Both the position numbers and the translations under genes were made by a program. Positions 1 through 5,762 of a stretch of 5,874 nt of DNA are shown here, piece after piece (position 1 is the first letter of the stretch; every line of letters starts with the position of its first letter). Under the pieces are notes generated by a model that was not told the origin of the DNA, ran no database searches, and saw only the letters and a program-made list of their open reading frames with translations. The stretch lies in assembly GCA_946612175.1 (NCBI GenBank), contig CAMOEO010000199.1, positions 1 to 5,874 of the forward strand, given 5' to 3'. The DNA comes from an uncultured Verrucomicrobiota bacterium. GTDB taxonomy: Bacteria > Verrucomicrobiota > Kiritimatiellia > RFP12 > UBA3636.

Positions 1-21
1 CAAAAAAAAGTTACGGCGCGG

Positions 22-50
22 TTGATAAATCGACGGGACGGTGTTATACT
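22..50 (+). promoter_or_regulatory. Strong sigma70-type promoter upstream of the unknown protein gene
   Basis: The -35 hexamer TTGATA (22-27) and the -10 hexamer TATACT (45-50) are separated by exactly 17 bp. Each differs from the consensus at one or two positions, which stands out in DNA this rich in GC. The expected transcription start is near 57, giving a leader of about 185 nt before the ATG at 242. This is the only convincing promoter before the ATPase gene, so it may serve both genes. Spacing and hexamers are read directly; activity is inferred. Confidence 0.75.
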
Positions 51-108
51 ATCCGGCGAAGGCGATTGTTCTCCCTGCTCCTTGACAAGCGAAACCGTTC
101 CCCTTGCC

Positions 109-167
109 CGCTGCCGCGCCCTTGCGCGGCGGCGCCGGTCCCATCCCTCCGCCTCGGCGCGGAGGGA
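109..167 (+). promoter_or_regulatory. Structured 5' leader: two strong consecutive hairpins
   Basis: Hairpin 1 pairs 109-119 with 124-134: 11 bp with one G-U pair and a CCTT loop. Hairpin 2 pairs 144-152 with 159-167: 9 perfect bp with a 6-nt CTCGGC loop. They lie in the leader made from the promoter at 22-50 and are followed at once by a third, terminator-like hairpin. Alternative pairings exist that would break them: 132-137 with 155-160, and 131-136 with 172-177. The architecture resembles an attenuator or other cis-acting RNA, but GC-rich sequence easily forms such stems by chance and I recognise no known riboswitch family. It could equally be the body of a small RNA of about 130 nt. Confidence 0.35.
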
Positions 168-185
168 AGGGGGCGCCCCCCTTTT
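167..185 (+). terminator. Terminator-like hairpin in the leader (possible attenuator)
   Basis: AAGGGGG (167-173) pairs with CCCCCTT (177-183) around a 3-nt CGC loop, and the T run continues to 185. The stem is short but nearly all G-C. The T tract is only four bases, followed by CGATCTTTC, so it is weaker than the terminator at 5549-5585. Its place between a strong promoter and the ATG at 242 suggests either attenuation or the 3' end of a small RNA. Its first base is shared with the preceding hairpin, so the two compete at the boundary. Confidence 0.35.
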
Positions 186-241
186 CGATCTTTCTCCACC
201 CCGAAACACCAACCCCGAATCCCGAAAGGCACACCGACTCC

Positions 242-991
242 ATGGTCCCTCCCGCCGCCATCCGCCCGACGAACGCGCACCCCGCCCCCGACTCCTCCCT
301 CCCGTCCTGCAGGGAGCTCTACCGGACCGACGCCGCCCTCCGCAGGGAGTGCGACGAATTCCTTCGCCTCCGCTCGAAGGTTCGCGCCGCCGGGCGCGAC
401 CCGGCGAAGCTGTCGAACGGGCTGCTGCTCTCGCTCGTCTTCCAGCCGCGGAACGCCGCGGGGCGGGTCGGAGCCGAGTCGCTCGCCGCGCTCGGACGCA
501 GGGGGAAGGTCCGGCCCGACCTCTGCAACGACGACGTCCGCGCCGTCGTCGCCGACCTGCTTTCGTTCGCCGTCTCCGGGGGCGTTCTGGACGAGGAGGA
601 GCTCGCCGCCCGGGAGGCGGCGTTCTCGGCGGCCGTCGGCGGACGCGCGACGGCGGTGTTCCGCCGCCTTGTCGCCGTCGCGTTCCCCGCGCAGGCGTGC
701 GCGGTCCTCTGCGACGCCGACCTTTCCGCGCTGCTCCGCGCCCTTGCCGACGCCGGGAGGACGCTTCCGCCCCGCGCCGGCGGGACCTGGCTCGCGCGCT
801 GCCGCGAAGTGCACGGGGCGCTCGCCGCCGAGTGGGCGTGGCCCGACGCCGCCGTCCGTTCCGTCCTGGCGCGCCGCCTCGCCGCGGCGGCGGTCGATTT
901 CCGCCCGCATGGTCGAAAATCGACCACCCCTCTGGCTCCGCTCCGCGCCGCCGATGTGCGTCCGGCCGCCTCGGAGGCCTTCGCCGGGTAG
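242..991 (+). CDS. Unrecognised 249-residue Arg/Ala-rich protein upstream of the AAA+ ATPase
   Basis: I do not recognise this gene. The frame is open for 249 codons with strongly GC-biased third positions, which supports real coding. The ATG at 242 is preferred because the same frame upstream to 104 crosses the leader hairpins and reads as proline-rich junk. The only Shine-Dalgarno-like stretch, GAAAGG at 224-229, is weak and 12 nt away. No signal peptide or membrane segment is visible, so the product is probably cytoplasmic and mostly helical. Residues about 147-212 read FP..., a LLRAL stretch, LPP, a WLARC stretch, WPD and RSVLARRLA. This faintly recalls the region before the GTPase domain in McrB-like proteins, but no P-loop follows; treat it as a guess. 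From residue 218 the sequence enters a palindrome and looks unlike the rest. The ATPase gene starts 151 bp downstream, making it a possible partner. Confidence 0.6.
   Translation: MVPPAAIRPTNAHPAPDSSLPSCRELYRTDAALRRECDEFLRLRSKVRAAGRDPAKLSNGLLLSLVFQPRNAAGRVGAESLAALGRRGKVRPDLCNDDVRAVVADLLSFAVSGGVLDEEELAAREAAFSAAVGGRATAVFRRLVAVAFPAQACAVLCDADLSALLRALADAGRTLPPRAGGTWLARCREVHGALAAEWAWPDAAVRSVLARRLAAAAVDFRPHGRKSTTPLAPLRAADVRPAASEAFAG
892..925. repeat. Nested palindrome at the 3' end of the unknown gene
   Basis: GGTCGATTT (892-900) is matched by its exact reverse complement AAATCGACC (917-925). A second stem, GGTCGA (911-916) with TCGACC (920-925) around AAA, lies inside it, so the right arm can pair with either left arm. 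AT-containing arms stand out from their surroundings. It encodes residues 218-228 (VDFRPHGRKST) of the unknown protein, and the tail from here has no evident fold. This may be an interspersed repeat that landed in the gene and extended its frame, but no second copy is in the window. Confidence 0.5.
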
Positions 992-997
992 CCGGCG
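982..997. other. Hairpin with the stop codon in its loop
   Basis: CGCCGG (982-987) pairs with CCGGCG (992-997) around a GTAG loop; the TAG at 989-991 is the stop of the unknown gene. There is no T tract, so this is not an intrinsic terminator. It might protect an mRNA 3' end or slow ribosome exit, or be chance in GC-rich DNA. Confidence 0.3.
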
Positions 998-1068
998 GCG
1001 TCCCCGCGGCCGCTGGCATGCATCCTGCTCTTGAGGATAGGACCCTCCGTTTCCCTCCCGTCTTCCCC

Positions 1069-1122
1069 TTCAACCCCTTCGACCTTTTCAACCCCTTCAA
1101 CCTTTTCAACCCCTTCAACCTC
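1069..1122. repeat. Tandem repeat, three copies of an 18-bp pyrimidine-rich unit
   Basis: The unit TTCAACCCCTTCAACCTT occurs at 1069-1086, 1087-1104 and 1105-1122. The first copy has G for A at one position (TTCGACC) and the last ends in C instead of T. Each unit is itself two similar 9-bp halves (TTCAACCCC and TTCAACCTT), so the array is a nested duplication. The + strand has almost no G here, a strong strand asymmetry. It ends only 6 bp before the ribosome binding site of the ATPase gene. Slippage could change the copy number; no coding role is proposed. Confidence 0.9.
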
Positions 1123-1128
1123 TAACCC

Positions 1129-1133
1129 AAGGA
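1129..1133 (+). promoter_or_regulatory. Ribosome binding site of the tandem AAA+ ATPase
   Basis: AAGGA lies 9 nt before the ATG at 1143, directly after the tandem repeat. It is a partial but well-placed Shine-Dalgarno match and supports this start over internal ATGs. The other two complete genes lack an equally clear site. Confidence 0.6.
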
Positions 1134-1142
1134 AACCCGCAC

Positions 1143-3287
1143 ATGGCCAAATTCAAGCCCGAAAACAATTCCTTCCGCGTCAAGGAGGCGATGCGCCTCC
1201 TCCTCAACCTGCTCTCCAACTTCCGCGGCCACGTCGACGACAACGACGTCTTCGCAGCGCCGGCGACCCTGCTCACCAACGCCGAGATCCGCCGCTGGTT
1301 CGAGGCGTCCTTCCCCGAGAAGACCCGCCGCGAGATCGAGCGCGCGGAGTGCGGGCGGGACACCGTGAGCTTCCGCGACTGCACCTCGGAGCTGCTCCGC
1401 TGCCTCTGGTGCGTCAAGGTGGGCCGCCCCGCGCTGCTCGAGCGCCTGCGCGCGCTGCGCGTCCCGGGGCGCAAGGGCGCTGATCCGTGCGGGAAGCGCT
1501 TCGACGAGTTCTGCGCCCTGATGCGCTTCGACGACCTCGAGCGCGAGATTCTCCTCGTCTGCTATCTCGCATGGGCGAACCTGATCGCGTGGCCGACGTG
1601 CGACAGCCGCTCCGGTGGCTCCCCGAAGCGCATCGAGGCGATCGCGATGTTCGCCGACCGCAGCCTCCCCGAGGTCCGCGCCGCGCTCGCCGCCTCCGCG
1701 CCGCTGCGCCGCTACGGATGCCTCGACTCGGACTTCGACTTCAACGGCGAGATCGCCGAGTTCCTCGACGGCCTGAGCAAGGAGCCGCTCTCCAGCCGCC
1801 TCTACCGCAAGGACGCGGAGAAGCCGCTGCCCTGGGCCTGGTTCGGACCGCTCGCGACGCGCCACGGCGCGCTGCTGCGGCGCCTCCTCGCCGTCGGCGC
1901 CGGCCCCGCCAACGTCCTGCTCTACGGCGAGCCCGGGACGGGCAAGACCAGCTTCGCGCGCGCCCTCGCGGCCGAGACCGGCCGCACCTGCTATTTCGTG
2001 ACGCAGGACCCCGACGGCGATCGCCGCGGGCGCCGTTCCGCGGCGACGCGGTTCGGGGCGCTCCGGGCGTGCGACGGCGGCGTCGACCCCGACCGCAGCC
2101 TCGTGATCGTCGACGAGGCCGACGACCTGCTCGCCGTCTCCGACGAGAGCGACAAGGGCGCGCTCAACGGCGCGCTCGACTCGCTCCGCACGCCGGCGAT
2201 CTGGATCTGCAACGCCTCCCCGCGCCGCATGGACGAGTCGAACCGCCGCCGCTTCGACTACTCCATCCGCTTCGACGCCCTCACCGACGCGCAGCGCGCC
2301 GGCATCTGGCGCAACCAGATCGACCGCGCCGGACTTTCCCGCGTCCTCCCTGCCGCCTCCGCGGAGACCTGGGGCTCCCGCTGGCCCACCAGCGCGGGCG
2401 GCATCGCCACGGTCCTGCGCAACGTCGCGCGGCTCCGCCCCGCCGCCAAGGACGCCCCCGCCCTCGTCGAGCGCCTCATGGAGCCGCACTGCGAGCTGAT
2501 GGGCATCCGCGAGGAGGACGGCCGTCTCCGTCCCGCGAAGGACTACTCCCTCGAGGGCCTCTCGCTCGACTCCTCCGTCCCGCTGCCGCGCATCGTCGAG
2601 GCCGCCCGCGCCTTCCGCGCCGAGCTGGAGGCGGTCGAGTCCGACCGCGGCGTCGACGCACCGCGCCTCAACCTGCTCCTCTCCGGCCCCCCCGGAACCG
2701 GCAAGACCGAGTTCGTCAAGCATCTCGGCGCCCAGATCGGCGCCAAGGTCGTCGTCCGCATGGGCAGCGACCTGCTCTCGATGTTCGTCGGCGGGACCGA
2801 GGAGAACATCGCCCGCGCCTTCCGCGAGGCCGAGGCGGAGAACGCGATCCTCTTCCTCGACGAGGTGGACGGCATGCTGCGCGCCCGCGGTATGGCCCAG
2901 CACTCCTGGGAGGTCACGCAGGTCAACGAGCTGCTGCACCGGATGGAGAACTTCCGCGGCATCCTCGTCTGCGCGACGAACCACGCCGACGACCTGGACC
3001 CCGCCACCGTGCGCCGGTTCACGTTCAAGGTGCGGTTCGACTACCTCAAGGAGGAGGGCAAGGCGATCTTCTTCGAGCGGATGTTCGGCACGGCCCTCAC
3101 CGCGCGCGACCGCGCGGAGCTGGCCTCCATCCCCGACCTCGCCCCCGGCGACTTCCGCACCGTCCGCCAGTCCCTGCACTACCTCGGCTCGTCCCCGGAC
3201 GCCGCCGCCCTCCTCCGCGCCCTGCGCGAGGAGAGCGACGCCAAGCGCTCCCGCGGCGGCCGCCGCGAGCGCAAGCTCGGGTTCTAG
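1143..3287 (+). CDS. Tandem AAA+ ATPase, SpoVK/Ycf46/Vps4-like
   Basis: This 714-residue cytoplasmic protein carries two complete AAA+ modules. Residues 1-230 form a helical N-terminal region with no catalytic motif. Module 1 has Walker A GEPGTGKT (262-269), Walker B VIVDEAD (321-327), sensor-1 asparagine in WICN (357) and an arginine-finger motif RRRFD (368-372). Module 2 has Walker A GPPGTGKT (515-522), a SDLLSMFVGGTEENIARAF stretch (542-560), Walker B ILFLDEVD (569-576), a SWEVTQVNELL stretch (588-598), sensor-1 N613 and RRF (624-626). Both sites look competent for ATP hydrolysis. Proteins of the COG0464 group use ATP to remodel or unfold partner proteins, usually as ring hexamers; the substrate here is unknown. 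The tail is very basic (KRSRGGRRERK). The start has an AAGGA site. It probably shares a transcript with the unknown gene upstream, its most likely partner. There is no protease domain. A defence role is possible but unsupported. Confidence 0.93.
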   Translation: MAKFKPENNSFRVKEAMRLLLNLLSNFRGHVDDNDVFAAPATLLTNAEIRRWFEASFPEKTRREIERAECGRDTVSFRDCTSELLRCLWCVKVGRPALLERLRALRVPGRKGADPCGKRFDEFCALMRFDDLEREILLVCYLAWANLIAWPTCDSRSGGSPKRIEAIAMFADRSLPEVRAALAASAPLRRYGCLDSDFDFNGEIAEFLDGLSKEPLSSRLYRKDAEKPLPWAWFGPLATRHGALLRRLLAVGAGPANVLLYGEPGTGKTSFARALAAETGRTCYFVTQDPDGDRRGRRSAATRFGALRACDGGVDPDRSLVIVDEADDLLAVSDESDKGALNGALDSLRTPAIWICNASPRRMDESNRRRFDYSIRFDALTDAQRAGIWRNQIDRAGLSRVLPAASAETWGSRWPTSAGGIATVLRNVARLRPAAKDAPALVERLMEPHCELMGIREEDGRLRPAKDYSLEGLSLDSSVPLPRIVEAARAFRAELEAVESDRGVDAPRLNLLLSGPPGTGKTEFVKHLGAQIGAKVVVRMGSDLLSMFVGGTEENIARAFREAEAENAILFLDEVDGMLRARGMAQHSWEVTQVNELLHRMENFRGILVCATNHADDLDPATVRRFTFKVRFDYLKEEGKAIFFERMFGTALTARDRAELASIPDLAPGDFRTVRQSLHYLGSSPDAAALLRALREESDAKRSRGGRRERKLGF

Positions 3288-3362
3288 CCGGTCCGGCGCC
3301 TCTCCGAACTTTGTTCCGGCGACGTGCGTTCAAGAGGTTGTACACCCATCCTTCCTCGAACC

Positions 3363-5504
3363 ATGATCGCATCGCATTCCTCCCGTCTCCCGGTCGCCGC
3401 GCTTGCCGCGGCCGTCCTTTCCGCCGCCGCCGCCGAAACGAACGAGGTCGCCGACCTCGGCACCGTCCTCGTCGAGGGGGGCGCCCTCTCCAGGTACCGT
3501 CCCGAGACGGTGAACTCCGGCGCGTTCATCGATTTGCCGCCGGAAAAGCTCCCGATGGTCGTAGACACGCTCACGTCCGACTTCATCCGCGAGCACAATC
3601 CGACCGACCTGCACGACCTGCTGCGCTACGTCCCCGGCATCGAGACGGGCGGCAAGTCGCTTCTCGTCCGCAGCCCGGGCCAGTTCTCGATCCGCGGCAT
3701 GGGCGGCACGGAGCCGGCGTTCGACGGCGTGGCGCCGATCGGCCGCGGCCCCGGCCTCTTCATGGACACGTTCCTGATGGACCGGATCGAGATCGCCAAG
3801 GGCCCGATCGCGTCGCTCGCGGGCGGAGCGGGCGCGGCGCAGAACGCCTCGGGGGCGGGCGGCTCGGTGAACATGTACCTCAAGGGCGCGAACCTCGACG
3901 GCGACAGGCGCGAGTTTCAGGAGAACACATCCGTCGGCAGGGACACCGTCCGCCAGCGCGCGATGCTCGACGCGAACGAGATGGCCGGCGGCGACGCCGC
4001 CTTCCGCGTCGTCGCCACCGCCGACTACTACGAGCCGCCCTATGTGGACAACGGCTCGCAGAAGGGCGGCGACGGCCGCGAGTCCTACGCCGTCGCGCCG
4101 AGCGCGATCTGGGCGGCGGGAGACGACCTGACGCTCGGCTTCAAGTCCCTCTTCCAGTACGTCGACCAGCCCGGCTACATCGGCGTGCCGGTGTGGAAGG
4201 GGAAGCCCGGCGCGGGCTACGGATGGCGCGAGTCGTCCTGCCGCCCCTCCGACCGCTCCTCGTACAGGTCCGCCCTCTTCGCCCCGTGGGCCGACTGGCG
4301 GGTGAAGGACGGCTGGCTTGTCAAGTTCGGCGCTTCCGCGATGGTCTCCGAATGGGACCAGACGACGCGGGAGCCGTACGCCGCCATGCCCGGCACGCCG
4401 GAATTCCTGGAATACTGCCGCACCGGCCGGTGGAGCTCCGGCGAGAAGTACATGACCTCCGGCTTCTCCCGCAGCAGCTCCGTCTCGCACAACTACACCG
4501 TCTACGTCCGTTCCGTCTGCGAGACCGAACTCGCCGGCGGTCTCGAAAACGCCTTCCTCGTCCAGCCCGACTACAACTACCGCAGCGCCACCGGGGGATT
4601 CGGCACGCCGACATCGCGCTGGGGCGCGACCGTGCAGGACGTCGCGACGTGGGAGGCGCTCACGCTCCTCGCCGGCCTGCGGTACGACTACTTCGACCAG
4701 GACGGGTATGCGTCCGTCGGCCGCGAAGGAACCGTTCGCTATCCGGGCATCTCCGCCGAGGCCCTCTCGCCGCGCGCCGGCATCGCGCTGGAGCCGGTCG
4801 ACGGGTTCGTGCTCTTCGGCAACGTCTCGCAGACCCGCACCCCCATGCTCGGCCTGCGTTGCGCGGACGGCTCCACGCCGGACGAATCCTGGCGCGCGAC
4901 GCAGTACGAAGGAGGCGTTCGCGTCCGCCCGGTCGACAAGCTATGGCTGACCGTTTCCGGCTACCGCATCGACCAGGAGCACGTCCCCGAGTTCGACAAC
5001 GCGGGAATCGTCCTCGACTACGACGGCAGGAACGCCTCCGAGGGCGCAGAAGTTTCGCTTACGGGCGACATCACCGACGACTGGACCGTCATGGCGATGT
5101 ATTCCCGCAACCGCTACACGGACAAGACGGTTCCGCGGGGGAAGAAGGGACGCGACTTCGAGCGCTATCCGGCCGACACCCTTTCGCTCAACACCTCGTA
5201 CCACATCCCTGGCGGCATGCTCGAGGACGTTGTCCTCGGCTTCGGCTGGCGCTTTCGATCCAAGAGCTACGCGACGATGCGGGGCGCCTTCACGGACGAG
5301 AACCTCTGTTTCGATCCGTCGAGCGTATTCGACGTAAACGCGTCCGTTCCGTTCTCGGTCCTTGGCGGCTCGAAGGACTGGATGCTCACGCTCGGCATCC
5401 GCAACCTGTTCAACGAGAAGTACTTCGAATCCGCCCGTCACTACTACGAGTGTCTCGTCGGCGAGCCGCGCACCTTCGAGCTCGGCCTCCGCGGCACCTT
5501 CTAG
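3363..5504 (+). CDS. TonB-dependent outer-membrane receptor, siderophore-receptor type
   Basis: The product is a 713-residue outer-membrane barrel that takes up a ligand, probably an iron chelate, using TonB energy. Residues 1-24 form a signal peptide: a basic start, an alanine-rich core and likely cleavage before ETNEV. DLGTVLVEG (31-39) is a candidate TonB box. The plug covers about 61-175, with DLHDLLRYVPGIE (82-94), SIRGMGG (109-115), the MDRIEIAKGP stretch (139-148) and GGSVNMYLKG (166-175). The barrel fills the rest, with LSPRAGIALEP (468-478), GIRNLFNEKYF (678-688) and a terminal phenylalanine for BAM-dependent insertion. The length is normal for the family. The same frame extends to a GTG at 3324, but the ATG at 3363 gives a clean signal peptide and is chosen; it lacks a good Shine-Dalgarno site. 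Six cysteines lie in the barrel. No tonB, exbB or exbD is nearby and no Fur box was seen, so the ligand is uncertain. It ends at a strong terminator. Confidence 0.92.
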   Translation: MIASHSSRLPVAALAAAVLSAAAAETNEVADLGTVLVEGGALSRYRPETVNSGAFIDLPPEKLPMVVDTLTSDFIREHNPTDLHDLLRYVPGIETGGKSLLVRSPGQFSIRGMGGTEPAFDGVAPIGRGPGLFMDTFLMDRIEIAKGPIASLAGGAGAAQNASGAGGSVNMYLKGANLDGDRREFQENTSVGRDTVRQRAMLDANEMAGGDAAFRVVATADYYEPPYVDNGSQKGGDGRESYAVAPSAIWAAGDDLTLGFKSLFQYVDQPGYIGVPVWKGKPGAGYGWRESSCRPSDRSSYRSALFAPWADWRVKDGWLVKFGASAMVSEWDQTTREPYAAMPGTPEFLEYCRTGRWSSGEKYMTSGFSRSSSVSHNYTVYVRSVCETELAGGLENAFLVQPDYNYRSATGGFGTPTSRWGATVQDVATWEALTLLAGLRYDYFDQDGYASVGREGTVRYPGISAEALSPRAGIALEPVDGFVLFGNVSQTRTPMLGLRCADGSTPDESWRATQYEGGVRVRPVDKLWLTVSGYRIDQEHVPEFDNAGIVLDYDGRNASEGAEVSLTGDITDDWTVMAMYSRNRYTDKTVPRGKKGRDFERYPADTLSLNTSYHIPGGMLEDVVLGFGWRFRSKSYATMRGAFTDENLCFDPSSVFDVNASVPFSVLGGSKDWMLTLGIRNLFNEKYFESARHYYECLVGEPRTFELGLRGTF

Positions 5505-5548
5505 TTCGATCTCTCGTTCGATCCGCGCTCAGCCCGCGCATTCTCACG

Positions 5549-5585
5549 CGAACCGCTGCCCCATCCTGCGGTTCGTTTTACTTTT
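5549..5585 (+). terminator. Intrinsic terminator after the receptor gene
   Basis: CGAACCGC (5549-5556) pairs perfectly with GCGGTTCG (5568-5575) over an 11-nt loop and is followed by TTTTACTTTT (5576-5585). It lies 44 bp after the receptor stop. It should end that transcript and insulate the transposase module downstream. Confidence 0.85.
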
Positions 5586-5607
5586 CGTAATGCGTAAGAA
5601 AATTAAA

Positions 5608-5624
5608 AAGGGGTCTGTCCCCTT
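5608..5624. repeat. REP-like palindrome, GGGGTCTGTCCCC core
   Basis: AAGGGG (5608-5613) and CCCCTT (5619-5624) form a 6-bp stem around TCTGT, flanked by TTAAAA and AAAAAA runs. Sequences with this GGGGTCTGTCCCC core are, from memory, common as short interspersed hairpins beside REP-associated tyrosine transposases. It sits 134 bp before such a gene, which suggests it is the left end of the element or a REP recognised by the enzyme. No second copy is in the window. Confidence 0.65.
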
Positions 5625-5633
5625 AAAAAATGC

Positions 5634-5662
5634 TTGCAAGGGCAGGGCGGGTGTGGTAGAGT
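5634..5662 (+). promoter_or_regulatory. Promoter of the transposase module
   Basis: TTGCAA (5634-5639) and TAGAGT (5657-5662) are 17 bp apart and match the -35 and -10 hexamers at four positions each. The predicted start is near 5669-5670, where an ATG begins, so the transcript may be leaderless for the small frame that follows. Hexamers are read directly; activity is inferred. Confidence 0.5.
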
Positions 5663-5669
5663 GGGCCGC

Positions 5670-5762
5670 ATGACGAACGAAATGAGCAAAATGACACTAC
5701 GCATGGCAGCCCGGGGTGGTTTGAGCTCGGGGCGCGGGCGCTCGGAAGGAGGCGGGGCATGA
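5670..5762 (+). CDS. Possible 30-residue leader peptide overlapping the transposase start
   Basis: The frame begins MTNEMSKMTLRMAARGG and ends in a Gly/Ser/Arg-rich tail. It has four in-frame ATGs (5670, 5682, 5691, 5703). Its TGA at 5760-5762 overlaps the transposase ATG at 5759 as ATGA, the classic arrangement for translational coupling. There is no Shine-Dalgarno site before 5670, but the promoter just upstream would place the transcript start at this ATG. It may be a real coupling peptide limiting transposase output, or merely an open stretch. I do not recognise the peptide. Confidence 0.25.
   Translation: MTNEMSKMTLRMAARGGLSSGRGRSEGGGA
5746..5752 (+). promoter_or_regulatory. Ribosome binding site of the transposase
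   Basis: AAGGAGG lies 6 nt before the ATG at 5759 and is the strongest Shine-Dalgarno match in the window. It fixes the transposase start at 5759 and contrasts with the weak sites of the resident genes. Confidence 0.75.

Noticed and set aside
104..241. An earlier start for the unknown protein gene
   Set aside because: The extension would be proline- and glycine-rich and would translate through strong hairpins; the ATG at 242 gives a more protein-like N terminus.
1069..1122. A CRISPR array
   Set aside because: The units are directly adjacent with no unique spacers, so this is a simple tandem repeat.
22..1125. A + strand frame running from the promoter through the unknown gene and into the tandem repeat
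   Set aside because: It is an Arg/Pro-rich shadow; its start lies within the promoter and its end is the translated tandem repeat (NPFNLF).
1122..3179. A 685-codon open frame antisense to the ATPase
   Set aside because: It is a shadow of the ATPase codons, low in complexity (Glu, Ala, Gly, Val, Arg), with no recognisable motif or start signal.
3306..3316. A small hairpin GAAC-TTT-GTTC after the ATPase stop, considered as a terminator or operator
   Set aside because: The stem is only 4 bp and no T tract follows.
3324..3362. A GTG start 13 codons upstream for the receptor
   Set aside because: It would place an arginine- and cysteine-containing stretch before a clean signal peptide that begins at the ATG at 3363.
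3330..4490. A 386-codon open frame antisense to the receptor
   Set aside because: It mirrors the GC-biased codon positions of the receptor and contains no domain.
1487..5590. A 1367-codon open frame on the + strand crossing the ATPase and receptor genes
   Set aside because: It is offset from both real genes, is extremely rich in Arg and Pro without domains, and spans two genes with clear motifs in another frame. Long stop-free shadow frames are expected in DNA this rich in GC.
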